Below the pieces are notes generated by a model. The model saw only the letters and a program-made list of their open reading frames with translations. It did no database searches and was not told the DNA's origin. Position numbers and translations under genes: made by a program. 64,000 nt of DNA from Burkholderiales bacterium C2 (GTDB lineage Bacteria > Pseudomonadota > Gammaproteobacteria > Burkholderiales > Burkholderiaceae_C), in the NCBI GenBank assembly GCA_005503085.1, contig SCOI01000010.1, positions 159,074 through 223,073 on the forward strand. The letters run 5' to 3'. Each line of letters opens with the position of its first letter. Position 1 is the stretch's first letter. Shown one piece after another: positions 8,551-21,088 of the stretch.

Positions 8551-9945
8551 ATGTCCCTGCCCCTGCCCGCCCAAGAACTCGAACGGCTGAAGGACTTGCA
8601 GGCGCTGGCCTTGCTGGACAGCCCGCGAGATCCGGCCTTTGATGATCTGGTGAGCCTGGCGGCGGAGTGGTGTGAGGTGCCGATTGCGGCAATCAGCCTG
8701 ATCGATGCGAACCGGCAGTGGTTCAAGGCCCGCTGCGGGCTGGACACCAGCGAGACACCGCGCGAGCAGTCCTTCTGCACCCATGCCATCCTGAAACCCG
8801 ATGAGCTGATGCAGGTGCCCAACGCGCTGCTAGACCCACGCTTCGTCGACAACCCGCTGGTCACCGGCGAGCTGGGCGTGCGCTTTTATGCCGGCGCGCC
8901 GCTGGTCACCGGCGAGGGCCATGCGCTGGGCGCGCTGTGCGTGATCGATACGAAACCGCGCGAGCTGACCGACTCGCAGCGGCGCGCGCTGACCGTGCTG
9001 GCCCGCCAGGTCGGCGTGCTGATCGAGCTGCGCCGCAAGCGCGCGCAGCTGGAGCAGCAACAGGCCTCGCTGCGCGCCAGCGAGGCGCGGCTGCGCGGTA
9101 TTACCGACAATGTGCCGGCCTTGATCGCCTATGTGGACGGCGAACAGCGCCTGCAGTTCTGCAACCGCGTCGCGCTGGACTGGGGCCAGCTCCCGGCCGA
9201 GCAGGTGCTGGGCCGGCCGCTCGAGTCCTTGCTGGGCGCCACCGAGTACGCCAGCCACCGTGAGCATGTGCTGGCCGCGCTGGCCGGGCAGCGGCGGGAG
9301 TTCGGGCTTTGGAGCGCCAAGCCGGGCGAGCCGCGCTTTCTGCAGTTCGGCTATGTGCCCGACTGCTGCGACAAGGGCACGGTGCAGGGATTCTTCGTGC
9401 TGGCGAGCGATCTGACCGTGATGAAGAACCTGGAGATCCAGCTGGCCTCGGAGGCCCGTTTCGATGCGCTGACCGGCCTGCCGAACCGGCGCCATTTCCA
9501 CGAGCAGCTAGACCAGGGCCTGCTGCGTGCGCAGCGGCATGGCACCCGCCTGGCGCTGGGCTTCATGGATCTGGACGGTTTCAAGAAGATCAACGATCAG
9601 CACGGCCACGCGGTCGGCGATGCGGTGCTCAAGGAGTTCGGCCGACGCCTGCGCGCCAGCGTCAGGCAGACCGATTTTGTCGCCCGCCTGGCCGGCGATG
9701 AGTTCACCGTGCTGCTGGAGGATGTGCAGCAGGCCCATGAGCTGGAGCCGCTGGCGCAGAAGATCCTGGCCGCGATACGCCCGCTGTTCGAGCTGGACGG
9801 CGGCCTGCAGCTGGCGGTGCGCAGCAGCCTGGGCCTGGCGCTGGCCGAGGCCAGCGACCGCGCCACCACGCTGGTGGAGCGGGCCGACGCCGCGATGTAC
9901 CGCGCCAAATCGCAGGGCCGCGATACCTATGTGATCGCGGCCTGA
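8551..9945 (+). CDS. Diguanylate cyclase with GAF and PAS sensor domains
   Basis: A 464-residue cytoplasmic protein predicted to make cyclic di-GMP. The start is the ATG at 8551; longer in-frame starts would run through the tRNA. Order: GAF domain about 20-160 (typical CEVPIAAISLIDANRQWFKA opening), PAS about 190-295, GGDEF 305-464. The active-site motif reads AGDEF (381-385) rather than GGDEF, a variant found in some active enzymes. An inhibitory I-site RQTD lies exactly five residues before it (372-375). No membrane helices. It ends convergently, overlapping the next gene by 19 bases. Confidence 0.93.
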   Translation: MSLPLPAQELERLKDLQALALLDSPRDPAFDDLVSLAAEWCEVPIAAISLIDANRQWFKARCGLDTSETPREQSFCTHAILKPDELMQVPNALLDPRFVDNPLVTGELGVRFYAGAPLVTGEGHALGALCVIDTKPRELTDSQRRALTVLARQVGVLIELRRKRAQLEQQQASLRASEARLRGITDNVPALIAYVDGEQRLQFCNRVALDWGQLPAEQVLGRPLESLLGATEYASHREHVLAALAGQRREFGLWSAKPGEPRFLQFGYVPDCCDKGTVQGFFVLASDLTVMKNLEIQLASEARFDALTGLPNRRHFHEQLDQGLLRAQRHGTRLALGFMDLDGFKKINDQHGHAVGDAVLKEFGRRLRASVRQTDFVARLAGDEFTVLLEDVQQAHELEPLAQKILAAIRPLFELDGGLQLAVRSSLGLALAEASDRATTLVERADAAMYRAKSQGRDTYVIAA

Positions 9946-10892
9946 AGCGCGCTGGCGCTGACCCGTGCGCGGCCCTGGGCCTTGGCCTGGTAGAGCTGGC
10001 GATCGGCCTCTTGCAGCATCGTGGCGACGCTGTGGCGCGCACCCGGCACGCCGCAGACCAGACCCAGGCTGATCGTGACGACCTCGGCCGCCTCGGAGCC
10101 CGCATGCGGGCAGCGCAGGCCCCGCACCGCCACCTCCAGCGCCTCGGCCACGCGCAGCGCGCCCTCCATCTCGGTCTCGGGCAGCAGCACCGCGAACTCC
10201 TCGCCGCCATAGCGGCACAGCAGGTCGCCGGGTCGCTTGAGCGCGCCGCGCAGCGCCACCGCAACACCGCGCAAGGCATCGTCGCCGGCCAGATGGCCAT
10301 AGTGGTCGTTGTAGCGCTTGAAGAAGTCCACATCGATCATCAGCAGGGCCAGGCTGCTGGCATTGCGCAGCGCGCGCTGGAACTCGGCCTCCAGGCGCTC
10401 GTCAAAGAAACGCCGGTTGTGCAGCCCGGTCAGCCCGTCGACAAAGGCCAGCTGGCGCAGCAGATCGGACTGCAGCTTCAGTGTCAGATGGGTGCGCACG
10501 CGCGCCCGCACCACGGCCGGATTGAAGGGCTTGGTGATGAAGTCCACCGCCCCGCATTCCAGGCCGCGGGTCTCAGCCTCGGCCTCCTGGTGGGCGGTCA
10601 CGAAGATCACCGGCATATCGCGCAGCAGCTCGTCCGCCTTGAGCCGGCGGCACAGCTCGTAGCCATCCATCTCGGGCATCTGCACATCGAGCAGCAGCAG
10701 ATCAGGCAGCTGCTCGCGGCACAGCTGCAGGGCCTGGGCGCCGCTGGTGGCCATCAGCACCTGGCAATCGGCAGCGAACACCTGGTGCAGCACCTGGATA
10801 TTGATGGGCTGGTCGTCCACCAGCAGCAGACGCGGGCGCCGGCCCAGCAAGTGGTGCAGGCCGTGCGGGTCCGGGCCGTCTCGCTCGGTCAT
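9927..10892 (-). CDS. Response regulator with GGDEF output (diguanylate cyclase)
   Basis: A 321-residue protein. The receiver domain covers residues about 20-140 with acidic pocket LLVDD, phosphorylatable Asp69 in LLLLDVQMPEMDG and conserved Lys in FITKPFNP. A GGDEF domain follows (155-318) with intact GGEEF at 229-233 and I-site RPGD at 220-223, so both catalysis and product inhibition are expected. Its ATG overlaps the stop of the upstream hybrid kinase by four bases (10889-10892), so the kinase, through its Hpt domain, is the obvious phosphodonor. Confidence 0.95.
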   Translation of the reverse strand: MTERDGPDPHGLHHLLGRRPRLLLVDDQPINIQVLHQVFAADCQVLMATSGAQALQLCREQLPDLLLLDVQMPEMDGYELCRRLKADELLRDMPVIFVTAHQEAEAETRGLECGAVDFITKPFNPAVVRARVRTHLTLKLQSDLLRQLAFVDGLTGLHNRRFFDERLEAEFQRALRNASSLALLMIDVDFFKRYNDHYGHLAGDDALRGVAVALRGALKRPGDLLCRYGGEEFAVLLPETEMEGALRVAEALEVAVRGLRCPHAGSEAAEVVTISLGLVCGVPGARHSVATMLQEADRQLYQAKAQGRARVSASALQAAIT

Positions 10893-13800
10893 GGATGGGT
10901 CTCCGACATCATGGCTTCGCAGTATTGCAGAGCGCGACCGAAGTCCAGCTGCGCCATCGCCTCGTCCAGCGCCTCGAAGTGTTCCGGCGACAGCGTGGCC
11001 CCATGTTCAAGTCGCAGACGCTCCAGCGCATCAAGCGCCGCCATGTCCGAGCGACCGAGCAGCTGAGCCAGCTGGCCCAGCGCCTGCTGCCGCTGGGATG
11101 CGTCGCCCGGCACTGCGCCCGCCGCCATGGCGGGCGCTTCGTCCAGCGCCTGGACCAGGGCCGACAAGGCCTGCAGATCGGTGGCGATCTGCTGCTCCAG
11201 TGCTGCGACGGCCGCCGGCGTCAGACCGGCCCCTGACTTGAGCCCCTGCTCCAGCGCGCCGGCGCGCGCCGCCAGCGCGTTCGCGCCCAGGGTCGCGGCC
11301 AGGCCCTTGAAGCCATGCAACGCCGCCGCCGCCTCGGCCCACAGCTGATCCACCAGATGGGCTCGCAGCTGCGCCGGCAGGGCCTCGGCCTGGCCGCTGA
11401 AGGAGCGCAGCATGCGCCGGTACAAATCCGTCTTGCCCATCATGCGCTGCAGTGCGCCCTGCGGGTCCAGGCCCGGCGCGGTGCCGGCCGGCGCGGCGCG
11501 CCAGGCGGTGCCGCCGCGCAGCAAGGCCACCAGCGCGTCCAGATCAAAGGGCTTGCCGATATGGGCATTCATGCCCGCTTCCAGACAGGCCAGCCGGTCC
11601 TCGGGCATGGCATTGGCCGTCATCGCGATCACGGGCAGTTCGCCCAGGCCCAGCTCGCTGCGGATCAGCCGGGTCGCGCTCAGACCGTCCAGCACCGGCA
11701 TCTGCACATCCATCAGCACCGCGTCCCAGTGGGGATCGACCGCCAGCAGGTCCAGCGCGACCTGGCCGTTGCCGGCCAGCGTCACGCGGGCACCCTCGTC
11801 CTGCAACAGCTCCTGCGCGATCTGCTGGTTGTTCAGATTGTCCTCGACCACCAGCAGCCGCATGCCGTCGAGCCGCGCTTGCTGCGGGTCCGAGGCCGCC
11901 GCGGCGGCCGGCGCCTGTGCCAGCGGCAGGCTCAGGCTGAAGAAGAAGCGGCTGCCCTGCCCCGGCGCGCTGCTCAGGCCCAGCTCGCCGCCCATCAGCC
12001 GCACCAGGCGCTGGCTGATCGCCAGGCCCAGCCCGCTGCCGCCGAAACGCCGCGTCGTCGAGGCCTCGGCCTGGCTGAAGCCGCTGAAGATATGGCTCTG
12101 CTGATCGGCGGCGATACCGATGCCGCTGTCCTGCACCTCGAAGTCGATCTCGACCCGCTGCCCATCCCCATCCGGCCGGCGGCAGCGCAGCGCGACCCGC
12201 ACCTCGCCGCGCTCGGTGAACTTGACCGCGTTGCCGCCCAGATTGATCAGCACCTGCTGCAGCCGCAGCGCATCGCCCCACAGCCATGGCGGCAGGGCCG
12301 GGTCGAGATCGAACACCAGGGCCAGCGACTTGTCGCCGACATTGCCGCGCAGTATCACCGCCAGCTCATCGATCAGCACCCGGGGACTGAAGGCAAACGG
12401 GTCGAGGTCCAGCTTGCCGGCCTCGACCTTGGAGAAGTCGAGAATGTCATTGAGCAGGCGCAGCAGCGAGCGCGCCGCGCCCTCGCTCTTGCCCAGATAG
12501 TCGCGCTGGCGCTCATCCAGCGGCGTGCGCTGCAGCAGCCTGAGCATGCCCAACACCGCATTCATCGGCGTGCGGATCTCATGGCTCATATTGGCGAGGA
12601 ACTGGCTCTTGGCCAGGCTGGCCTGCTCGGCCACCTCGGTGGCGCGCTGCGCCTCGGCCTGCGCCTCCTGCTGGCGCGCCTGCAGACGCTTGCGCTCGGT
12701 CATGTCGATGAAAACGCCCAGATAACCGTAGCGGCTGCCATCGCGGCCGCGCAGCTCGGTGACCACGCGGAGCGCCTCCATAGTCTGGCCATCACGGCGC
12801 AGGTAGCAGCCCTCGATCTCGCGGTTCAGCTCGGTCGGGTGGACCATGGCCGCGAAGCCGTCGACACGCTCGCCGGTCTGACGGAACACGCGCTCGCTGG
12901 CCTCGACCAGATCCGATGCCGAGGTGAAGTCCGCCGCCGTGCAGCGCCCCACCACATCCTCGGCCGGCCAGCCCAGCATTTGTTCGGCGCCGCGATTGAA
13001 CAGCGTGATCACCCGGTCCGGGCCGGTGGCCACCAGACCCACCTTGGTGCTGGAGTCCAGCACCGCATTGAGCAGGGCCACGGTGCGCGCCTGCTCCTGC
13101 GCGGCGCGGCGCTGCTCGCTGACATCGGCATAGGTGGAGACAAAGCCCAGGCCCGGCACCGGTGCGCTGCGGATCTCCAGGCACAGGCCGTCGCGCCGCC
13201 AGCGCTCCCAGTAATGCGGCTCGCGCAGCGCCGCCTCGACCCGGGCCCAGGTCTGGGCCAGCGCCTGCTCCAGCAAGGCCTCGCCATAGTCGCCATGCGG
13301 CCAGCGCGCGCGCACCGTGTCTTCCACCGTGACCGTGCCGGCGGCGAAGAAATCGGGTCCGAACTGGTAGAGCCGCTCGTACATGCTGTTGTGCAGCAGC
13401 AGCCGACCCTGCGGGTCGATCACCGTCAGGCCGCAGGGCAGGCTCTCCAGCACCACGCGCAGCAGCTCGGCGCTGCGGCGCTGCTCGGCCTCCAGACGCT
13501 TGCGCTCGCTGATGTCCACATAGGTGGTCACCAGGCCGCCGTCGGGCATGGGCGCGCCGCGGATTTCCAGCGCCGTGCCGTCCGGCCGGATGCGCTCGAA
13601 CTGATGCGGCCCACCCTGGCGGGCCCGCGCGACGATGCGCTCCAGCTGTTCGGCGGGGTCCTCGTCGGCCTCGGCCTGGTACTCGCCACGCTCGATGTTG
13701 TAGCGGATGAAGTCCTCGAAGCGGGTGTCGCCAGGCTGGCCGAACGCGGGCGGGAAATCCAGCAGGCGCAAGAAGGCCTCGTTGTGCGCGACCAGCCGCA

Positions 13801-15712
13801 TCTCGGCATCGAACACGCTCAGGCCGCAGGGCAGGCTGTCCAGCACGCTGCGCAGCAGCGCGTGGCTGCGCTGGGTCGAGGCCTCCAGCGCGCGGCGTTC
13901 GCTGATATCGATATGCATGCCGGCCATCCAGTGCGGCCGGCCATCGGCGGTGCGCGCGATCACCCGGCCGCGCGACTGCACCCAAACCCAGTGACCCTCG
14001 CGGTGGCGCATGCGGAACTCGGCCTGGTAGTCGGGTGTGTCGCCCTGCAGATGGGCATGCAGGGCCAACTCGGCGCCGGGCAGGTCCTCGGGATGAACCA
14101 GGCCGGACCAGGTCTGCAGGCCCAGCGGCTGCAGCTGCTCGCTGCTGCGGCCCAGCATGCCGGCCCAGCGCTCGTTGATGCGCAGCTCGCCGGCGATCAG
14201 ATCCAGCTCCCAGGTGCCGGCATGGGTGCCGGCGATGATGTTGGCCAGACGCTCACGCTCCAGCGCCAACGCCTGGGCGGCCTGCTTGCGCTCGGTGATG
14301 TCCAGCGCGATCTCGATGAAGCCGCTCAAGCGCCCCTGCTCGTCCCGCACCGGCTGCACCTCGGTATCGACCCAGTAGAGGCTGCCATCCCTGCGCCGGT
14401 TGAGGATCTCGACCCGGCAGCCCTGGCCCTCGGCCGCCGCCTGCGCCAGCGTCTGCAGCACGGCCGGATCGGCCAGGCCGCTGCCCAGCAGCTCGCCCGG
14501 CGTGCGGCCCAGCGCCTCGGCGCTGCTGTAGCCGGTGACGCGGCCAAAGCCCTCGTTGACCCAGGTGATGCGCAACTGCGCATCGGTGGCCAGCACGCTA
14601 TTGGTCGTGCCCCGCGCGACGACGGCCAGACGCTCCAGATCGCCGGTCATCGCCTCGGCCAGCGCCTGGGCCCGGGCGCGGCCAGAGGCCAGCAGATAGA
14701 CCACCCACGCCAGCGCAGCGCTGAGCAGCAGCCCGCCGGCGCCGACCCAGACCGGCTCGTTGCGGGCCAGCCCGCGCTCCAGGCCCGGCAGGCTGTCAAG
14801 CCGCAGCCAGAATCGGCGCCCGCCGAACTCCAGCGAGCGCAGCGCGCTGAAGCGCGGCTCGGCCGACGCCCCGCTGTCGAACACCAGATGGTCCGCATGG
14901 GCCGTCGCCCCCTCATAGATGCGCAGCGCCAAACGGCCGTCGCCGGCCGCCGCCAGATCGCCAAACAGCTCGCGCGCCACCAGCGGCGCATAGACCAGGC
15001 CGCGCAAGGTATCGCGGCGCTGCTGCGTGGTTTGAGGATCGGTACCCTTGCGGTAGATCGGCAGCATCAGCAGAAAGCCCGGGGTCTGCTGCTCGTCCTG
15101 CGCCAGCGTGATGCGGCCGGTCAGCGTGCTCTGGCCGCTGTCGATGGCCCGCTCGATCGCCTCGCGCCGCAGTGGCTCACTGCCCAGGTCCAGACCCCAG
15201 GCGTTACGGTTGTCGCGCAGCGGTTCGATGTACTTGATGATGTAGTGCGGCTGGATCGGGCCCAGACGCTTGACGCCGAAATCGAGCGCACCCTCGCCCT
15301 CCAGCTCGGCTGCCAGCGCCGACAGCGCCGAAGCCTGGACCGGCTCGACAAAGCCGAAGCCGCGCACGCCCGGAAACTCGCGCGCCATCTGGCGCGACTC
15401 CACGTAGGCGCGGAACTCGTTCAGTTGCACATCGCGGCTGGCCGCAAACACGCCGCGCCCGCCATGCAGACCGTAAACCGGCAGATAGAGCCGGCGCAGC
15501 AACTCGCGCTCGACCCGCTCGCCCAGGCGCTCGAACTCGCGGCCGGCCTGGCCACGCTCCTCGGCGCGGAGCCAGGCCGTGGCGGCCAGCGTCAGCAGCA
15601 GGCCCGCCAGCAGCACCATCATGGCCAGCGACCGGGCCGACCAGCCGCTGCGCCGCAGCCTGCGACGCCAGCGTGACGGCGCCTCTTGCTCCTGCATGCC
15701 CCACCTCGCCAT
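10889..15712 (-). CDS. Giant hybrid sensor histidine kinase (CHASE, five PAS, HisKA, HATPase, REC, Hpt)
   Basis: About 1607 residues from the ATG at 15712, chosen for AGGA six bases upstream; an in-frame TTG at 15730 and ATG at 15697 are alternatives. Order: membrane helix about 20-45; periplasmic CHASE domain about 60-260 ([23 protein letters not shown]); second helix about 325-345; five PAS domains between about 360 and 1010; HisKA with phospho-His1044 in MSHEIRTP; HATPase with GSGLGLAI; receiver with Asp1335 in LMDVQMP; Hpt with His1466 in LHGFKG. PAS 3 and 4 both carry ESLPCGL or DSLPCGL and look duplicated. It is a complete phosphorelay in one chain, coupled to the REC-GGDEF gene. Confidence 0.95.
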   Translation of the reverse strand: MARWGMQEQEAPSRWRRRLRRSGWSARSLAMMVLLAGLLLTLAATAWLRAEERGQAGREFERLGERVERELLRRLYLPVYGLHGGRGVFAASRDVQLNEFRAYVESRQMAREFPGVRGFGFVEPVQASALSALAAELEGEGALDFGVKRLGPIQPHYIIKYIEPLRDNRNAWGLDLGSEPLRREAIERAIDSGQSTLTGRITLAQDEQQTPGFLLMLPIYRKGTDPQTTQQRRDTLRGLVYAPLVARELFGDLAAAGDGRLALRIYEGATAHADHLVFDSGASAEPRFSALRSLEFGGRRFWLRLDSLPGLERGLARNEPVWVGAGGLLLSAALAWVVYLLASGRARAQALAEAMTGDLERLAVVARGTTNSVLATDAQLRITWVNEGFGRVTGYSSAEALGRTPGELLGSGLADPAVLQTLAQAAAEGQGCRVEILNRRRDGSLYWVDTEVQPVRDEQGRLSGFIEIALDITERKQAAQALALERERLANIIAGTHAGTWELDLIAGELRINERWAGMLGRSSEQLQPLGLQTWSGLVHPEDLPGAELALHAHLQGDTPDYQAEFRMRHREGHWVWVQSRGRVIARTADGRPHWMAGMHIDISERRALEASTQRSHALLRSVLDSLPCGLSVFDAEMRLVAHNEAFLRLLDFPPAFGQPGDTRFEDFIRYNIERGEYQAEADEDPAEQLERIVARARQGGPHQFERIRPDGTALEIRGAPMPDGGLVTTYVDISERKRLEAEQRRSAELLRVVLESLPCGLTVIDPQGRLLLHNSMYERLYQFGPDFFAAGTVTVEDTVRARWPHGDYGEALLEQALAQTWARVEAALREPHYWERWRRDGLCLEIRSAPVPGLGFVSTYADVSEQRRAAQEQARTVALLNAVLDSSTKVGLVATGPDRVITLFNRGAEQMLGWPAEDVVGRCTAADFTSASDLVEASERVFRQTGERVDGFAAMVHPTELNREIEGCYLRRDGQTMEALRVVTELRGRDGSRYGYLGVFIDMTERKRLQARQQEAQAEAQRATEVAEQASLAKSQFLANMSHEIRTPMNAVLGMLRLLQRTPLDERQRDYLGKSEGAARSLLRLLNDILDFSKVEAGKLDLDPFAFSPRVLIDELAVILRGNVGDKSLALVFDLDPALPPWLWGDALRLQQVLINLGGNAVKFTERGEVRVALRCRRPDGDGQRVEIDFEVQDSGIGIAADQQSHIFSGFSQAEASTTRRFGGSGLGLAISQRLVRLMGGELGLSSAPGQGSRFFFSLSLPLAQAPAAAAASDPQQARLDGMRLLVVEDNLNNQQIAQELLQDEGARVTLAGNGQVALDLLAVDPHWDAVLMDVQMPVLDGLSATRLIRSELGLGELPVIAMTANAMPEDRLACLEAGMNAHIGKPFDLDALVALLRGGTAWRAAPAGTAPGLDPQGALQRMMGKTDLYRRMLRSFSGQAEALPAQLRAHLVDQLWAEAAAALHGFKGLAATLGANALAARAGALEQGLKSGAGLTPAAVAALEQQIATDLQALSALVQALDEAPAMAAGAVPGDASQRQQALGQLAQLLGRSDMAALDALERLRLEHGATLSPEHFEALDEAMAQLDFGRALQYCEAMMSETHP

Positions 15713-15821
15713 CTCGTTCCTGCGTTGCAAGCCAGTCTATCCCGGCGGTGGAATCCCCAGCAGCATCTGCGAGCGCCATCGCGTCTAATGGGCGGCGGGA
15801 ATTCATAAAGAGCAGCGGAGC

Positions 15822-15830
15822 CAGGTCTTG
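15822..15830 (+). repeat. CAGGTCTTG dispersed-motif copy that supplies a start codon
   Basis: One of at least 15 copies of CAGGTCTTG/CAAGACCTG in the window. Here its last three bases are the TTG start codon of the following gene, with GGAG at 15817-15820 as ribosome-binding site. Confidence 0.6.
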
Positions 15831-16751
15831 AGCCAGAGCACAGCCTTCAAGGTTTTATGGGTCGACGAATACAGTCCGGCCATTCTGGCGGCCGAGTTGG
15901 GGGCGACCGAGTGGGGGCGCTTCAAGCTGCAGCGCTGCGCCAGCCTGGAGGAAGCGGCCCTGCTGCTGGGCGAGCATCCGCACGACGCGCTGCTGGCGGC
16001 CCTGCCCAGCGAGCGGGCGGCCGGCCTGACGGCCTGGGCGGCGTTGTCGCATGCGGTGCAGGAGACGGCGGTGCTGGTGCTGAGCCCGGCCTGCCCGGCG
16101 CCGGTCGCGCTGGAGCTGCTGCAGCGCGGCGTGCAGGATGTCGTGCTGCAGACCCAATGGGGACAGCACGGGCTGGCGCGCAGCCTGCGCTGGGCCATCG
16201 AGCGCCACCGCCTGGACCGCAGCGCGCGCAAGGCCTATGCCACCGATCTGGACACCGGCCTGCCGACCCGCGCCCAGCTGCTGGACCATATTCACCATCT
16301 GCTGGCCTTGCGCCAGCGCGAACCCTCGCCGATGGCCCTGCTGGTGCTGCGCATCTCGGGCCTGAGCAAGGTGCGCGAGCGCCTGGGCCGGGAGAGCGTC
16401 AATGTGCTGCGCCGGCGACTGGCGGTGCGGCTGCGCGCCGGCGTGCGGGCCAGTGATGTGGTGGTCAGCCTGGGCAGCGACAGCTACGGCGTGCTGCTGG
16501 CCTCGACCGAGCAGCCCGAGGATGCCGAGCGCGTCGCGCTGAAGCTGGCGGCGGCGCTGCAAAAACCGCTGCATCTGGCCGGGCAGTCGCTGAGCGTCGG
16601 CGCACGCGTGGGCCTCAGTCTGTATCCGGGTGGCGCCCAGGACGCCGAGACCCTGCTGCGCCAAGCCACCAACGCCGCCGCCCATGCCGGCGCGCCGGCA
16701 CCGCCGCGCCTGCACAAGAAGGCGGCCAATGACGAGCCGCCGAGTCCCTGA
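15828..16751 (+). CDS. REC-like and degenerate GGDEF domain protein
   Basis: A 307-residue protein starting at TTG 15828; GGAG lies seven bases upstream and no ATG is in frame near the N-terminus. Residues 1-125 look like a receiver-like fold (FKVLWVDEYSPAILAAELG), but the phosphorylation-site Asp context is lost. Residues 140-295 keep the outline of a GGDEF domain (DLDTGLPTRAQLLDHI, ARVGLSLYPGG), yet the active-site hairpin reads LGSDSYGVLL, so cyclase activity is not expected. It is probably a c-di-GMP binding or protein-interaction regulator. It is divergent from the giant kinase. Confidence 0.8.
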   Translation: MSQSTAFKVLWVDEYSPAILAAELGATEWGRFKLQRCASLEEAALLLGEHPHDALLAALPSERAAGLTAWAALSHAVQETAVLVLSPACPAPVALELLQRGVQDVVLQTQWGQHGLARSLRWAIERHRLDRSARKAYATDLDTGLPTRAQLLDHIHHLLALRQREPSPMALLVLRISGLSKVRERLGRESVNVLRRRLAVRLRAGVRASDVVVSLGSDSYGVLLASTEQPEDAERVALKLAAALQKPLHLAGQSLSVGARVGLSLYPGGAQDAETLLRQATNAAAHAGAPAPPRLHKKAANDEPPSP

Positions 16752-18236
16752 TCACTTCAGGATGTCGCCCAGGCAGAGGTACTTCATCTCGACATAGTCC
16801 TCGATGCCGTGGCGCGAGCCCTCGCGGCCCAGGCCGCTTTGCTTGACGCCGCCAAACGGCACCTCGGCCACCGAGATCAGGCCGGTGTTGACCCCCACCA
16901 TGCCGTACTCCAAGGCCTCGCCGACCCGGAAGATGCGGCCGATATCGCGGCTGTAGAAATAGCTGGCCAGGCCGAACTCGGTGTTGTTGGCCAAGGCCAC
17001 GACCTCGGCCTCGGTCTTGAACTTGAAGACCGGCGCCACCGGGCCGAAGGTCTCCTCGCGCGAGCACAGCATCTGCGCGCTGGCATCTGCCAGCAGGGTC
17101 GGCTCGAAGAAGCGCTCGCCCAGATCGGGCCGCTTCCTGCCGCCGGCCACCAGGCGAGCGCCCAGCGCCAGCGCATCGGCCACATGGGTCTCGACCTTGG
17201 CGACGGCCAGGTCGTCGATCAAGGGGCCTTGGCTGACGCCGGGCTCGAAGCCGTTGCCCACCTTGATGCCGGCCACCTTGGCGGCCAGCTTCTCGACGAA
17301 CTGTTCGTAGACCGACTCCTGCACATACAGGCGGTTCGCGCAGACGCAGGTCTGGCCGGCGTTGCGGTATTTGCTGGCCATCGCGCCCTCGACGGCGCTG
17401 TCGATATCGGCATCGTCGAAGACGATGAAGGGCGCGTTGCCGCCCAGCTCCAGCGACAGCTTCTTGATCGTCGGCGCGCATTGCCGCATCAGGATGCGGC
17501 CGACCTCGGTCGAGCCGGTGAAGGAGAGGTGGCGTATCACATCGCTTTCGCACAGCAGCTTGCCGATCGCGATCGAGCCCTCGCCGTCGGCCGTCAGCAC
17601 GTTCAGCACGCCCGAGGGCATGCCGGCACGCTGGGCCAGCTCGGCCACCGCCAGCGCCGACAGCGGCGTCTGCTCGGCCGGCTTGATGATGACGGTGCAG
17701 CCGGCGGCCAGGGCCGGCGCGACCTTGCGGGTGATCATCGCGATCGGGAAATTCCAGGGCGTGATCGCGGCGCAGACGCCCATCGGTTGCTTCAGCACCA
17801 GGTAGCGCTTGTTGTTGTCGGTGGTCGGGATGGTCTCGCCATAGACGCGCTTGCCCTCCTCGGCAAACCAGTCGATGAAGCTGGCGCCGTACACCACCTC
17901 GCCCTTGGCCTCGGCCAGCGGCTTGCCCTGCTCGGCCGTCATGATGCGGGCCAGGTCGTCGGCATGCTTGACCAGCAGTTGCTGCCAGCGCATCAGGATG
18001 GCGGCGCGTTCCTTGGCGGTCTTGCCGCGCCAGACCACCCAGGCATTGTTGGCGGCGGCGATGGCGGCCTCGGTCTCGGCCTGGCCCAGATTGGCGACAT
18101 CGGCCAGATGGGCACCGGTGGCCGGGTCGTGGACGGCGAAGGTGCTCTTGCCGGACACCCATTCGCCATTGATCAGGGCCTGGGTCTTCAGCAGGCTGGC
18201 ATCGTCCAGCGCGCTCAGCGGTGACACGTGGTCCAT
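16752..18236 (-). CDS. gabD: NAD(P)-dependent succinate-semialdehyde dehydrogenase
   Basis: A 494-residue cytosolic aldehyde dehydrogenase that oxidises succinate semialdehyde to succinate, the last step of the GABA shunt. The start at ATG 18236 is preferred because GGAGAG lies eight bases upstream; the in-frame ATG at 18251 sits on top of that ribosome-binding site. Motifs: TPWNFPIAMITRK, the nucleotide-binding FTGSTEVG, general-base Glu in LELGGNAP and catalytic Cys297 in GQTCVCANR. The text is close to GabD of E. coli. No gabT or transporter is adjacent, so it is a single-gene unit, convergent with the degenerate GGDEF gene (stops abut). Confidence 0.93.
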   Translation of the reverse strand: MDHVSPLSALDDASLLKTQALINGEWVSGKSTFAVHDPATGAHLADVANLGQAETEAAIAAANNAWVVWRGKTAKERAAILMRWQQLLVKHADDLARIMTAEQGKPLAEAKGEVVYGASFIDWFAEEGKRVYGETIPTTDNNKRYLVLKQPMGVCAAITPWNFPIAMITRKVAPALAAGCTVIIKPAEQTPLSALAVAELAQRAGMPSGVLNVLTADGEGSIAIGKLLCESDVIRHLSFTGSTEVGRILMRQCAPTIKKLSLELGGNAPFIVFDDADIDSAVEGAMASKYRNAGQTCVCANRLYVQESVYEQFVEKLAAKVAGIKVGNGFEPGVSQGPLIDDLAVAKVETHVADALALGARLVAGGRKRPDLGERFFEPTLLADASAQMLCSREETFGPVAPVFKFKTEAEVVALANNTEFGLASYFYSRDIGRIFRVGEALEYGMVGVNTGLISVAEVPFGGVKQSGLGREGSRHGIEDYVEMKYLCLGDILK

Positions 18237-18310
18237 CTTGAATCTCTCCATCGACGCGGTGATGGCGCAACTCTAACCGCTGGCGCGGCGCCGCCGGGCG
18301 AGGCCCGCCC

Positions 18311-18316
18311 TATAAT
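18311..18316 (+). promoter_or_regulatory. Likely -10 element of the alaS promoter
   Basis: A perfect TATAAT in GC-rich surroundings, 69 bases before the alaS ATG. No good -35 hexamer is seen 17 bases upstream. Transcription would start near 18323 and leave a leader of about 60 bases. Confidence 0.55.
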
Positions 18317-18342
18317 CGAAATCCCCGAAAAATCAAGCATTT

Positions 18343-18365
18343 ACCGCCGGACTCATGCCGGTGGT
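18343..18365 (+). promoter_or_regulatory. Hairpin in the alaS leader RNA
   Basis: ACCGCCGG (18343-18350) pairs with CCGGTGGT (18358-18365) with one G-U pair and a seven-base loop, ending six bases before the AGGA ribosome-binding site. Its position allows control of alaS translation, but nothing in the sequence shows that it does so; it has no T-run. Confidence 0.35.
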
Positions 18366-18384
18366 GCGCTAGGAAAGCCCCGGA

Positions 18385-21015
<2,631 letters not shown>

Positions 21016-21040
21016 TCCCGGCTACGATATTCCACACACG

Positions 21041-21066
21041 GGGGCCCCGCGGGGCCCCTGTTCTTT
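21041..21066 (+). terminator. Intrinsic terminator after alaS
   Basis: An 18-base perfect palindrome, GGGGCCCCGCGGGGCCCC (21041-21058), followed by TGTTCTTTT. It lies 26 bases after the alaS stop and separates alaS from the YecA-family gene. Confidence 0.85.
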
Positions 21067-21088
21067 TCTGCTTTTTGAGGAGGCGCTT

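Noticed and set aside
11315..15676. A 1453-codon open frame opposite the hybrid kinase
   Set aside because: It is the antisense shadow of a strongly biased GC-rich gene: rich in Gln, His, Arg and Ala, with no domain, start signal or coding pattern of its own. The kinase on the other strand has complete recognisable domains.
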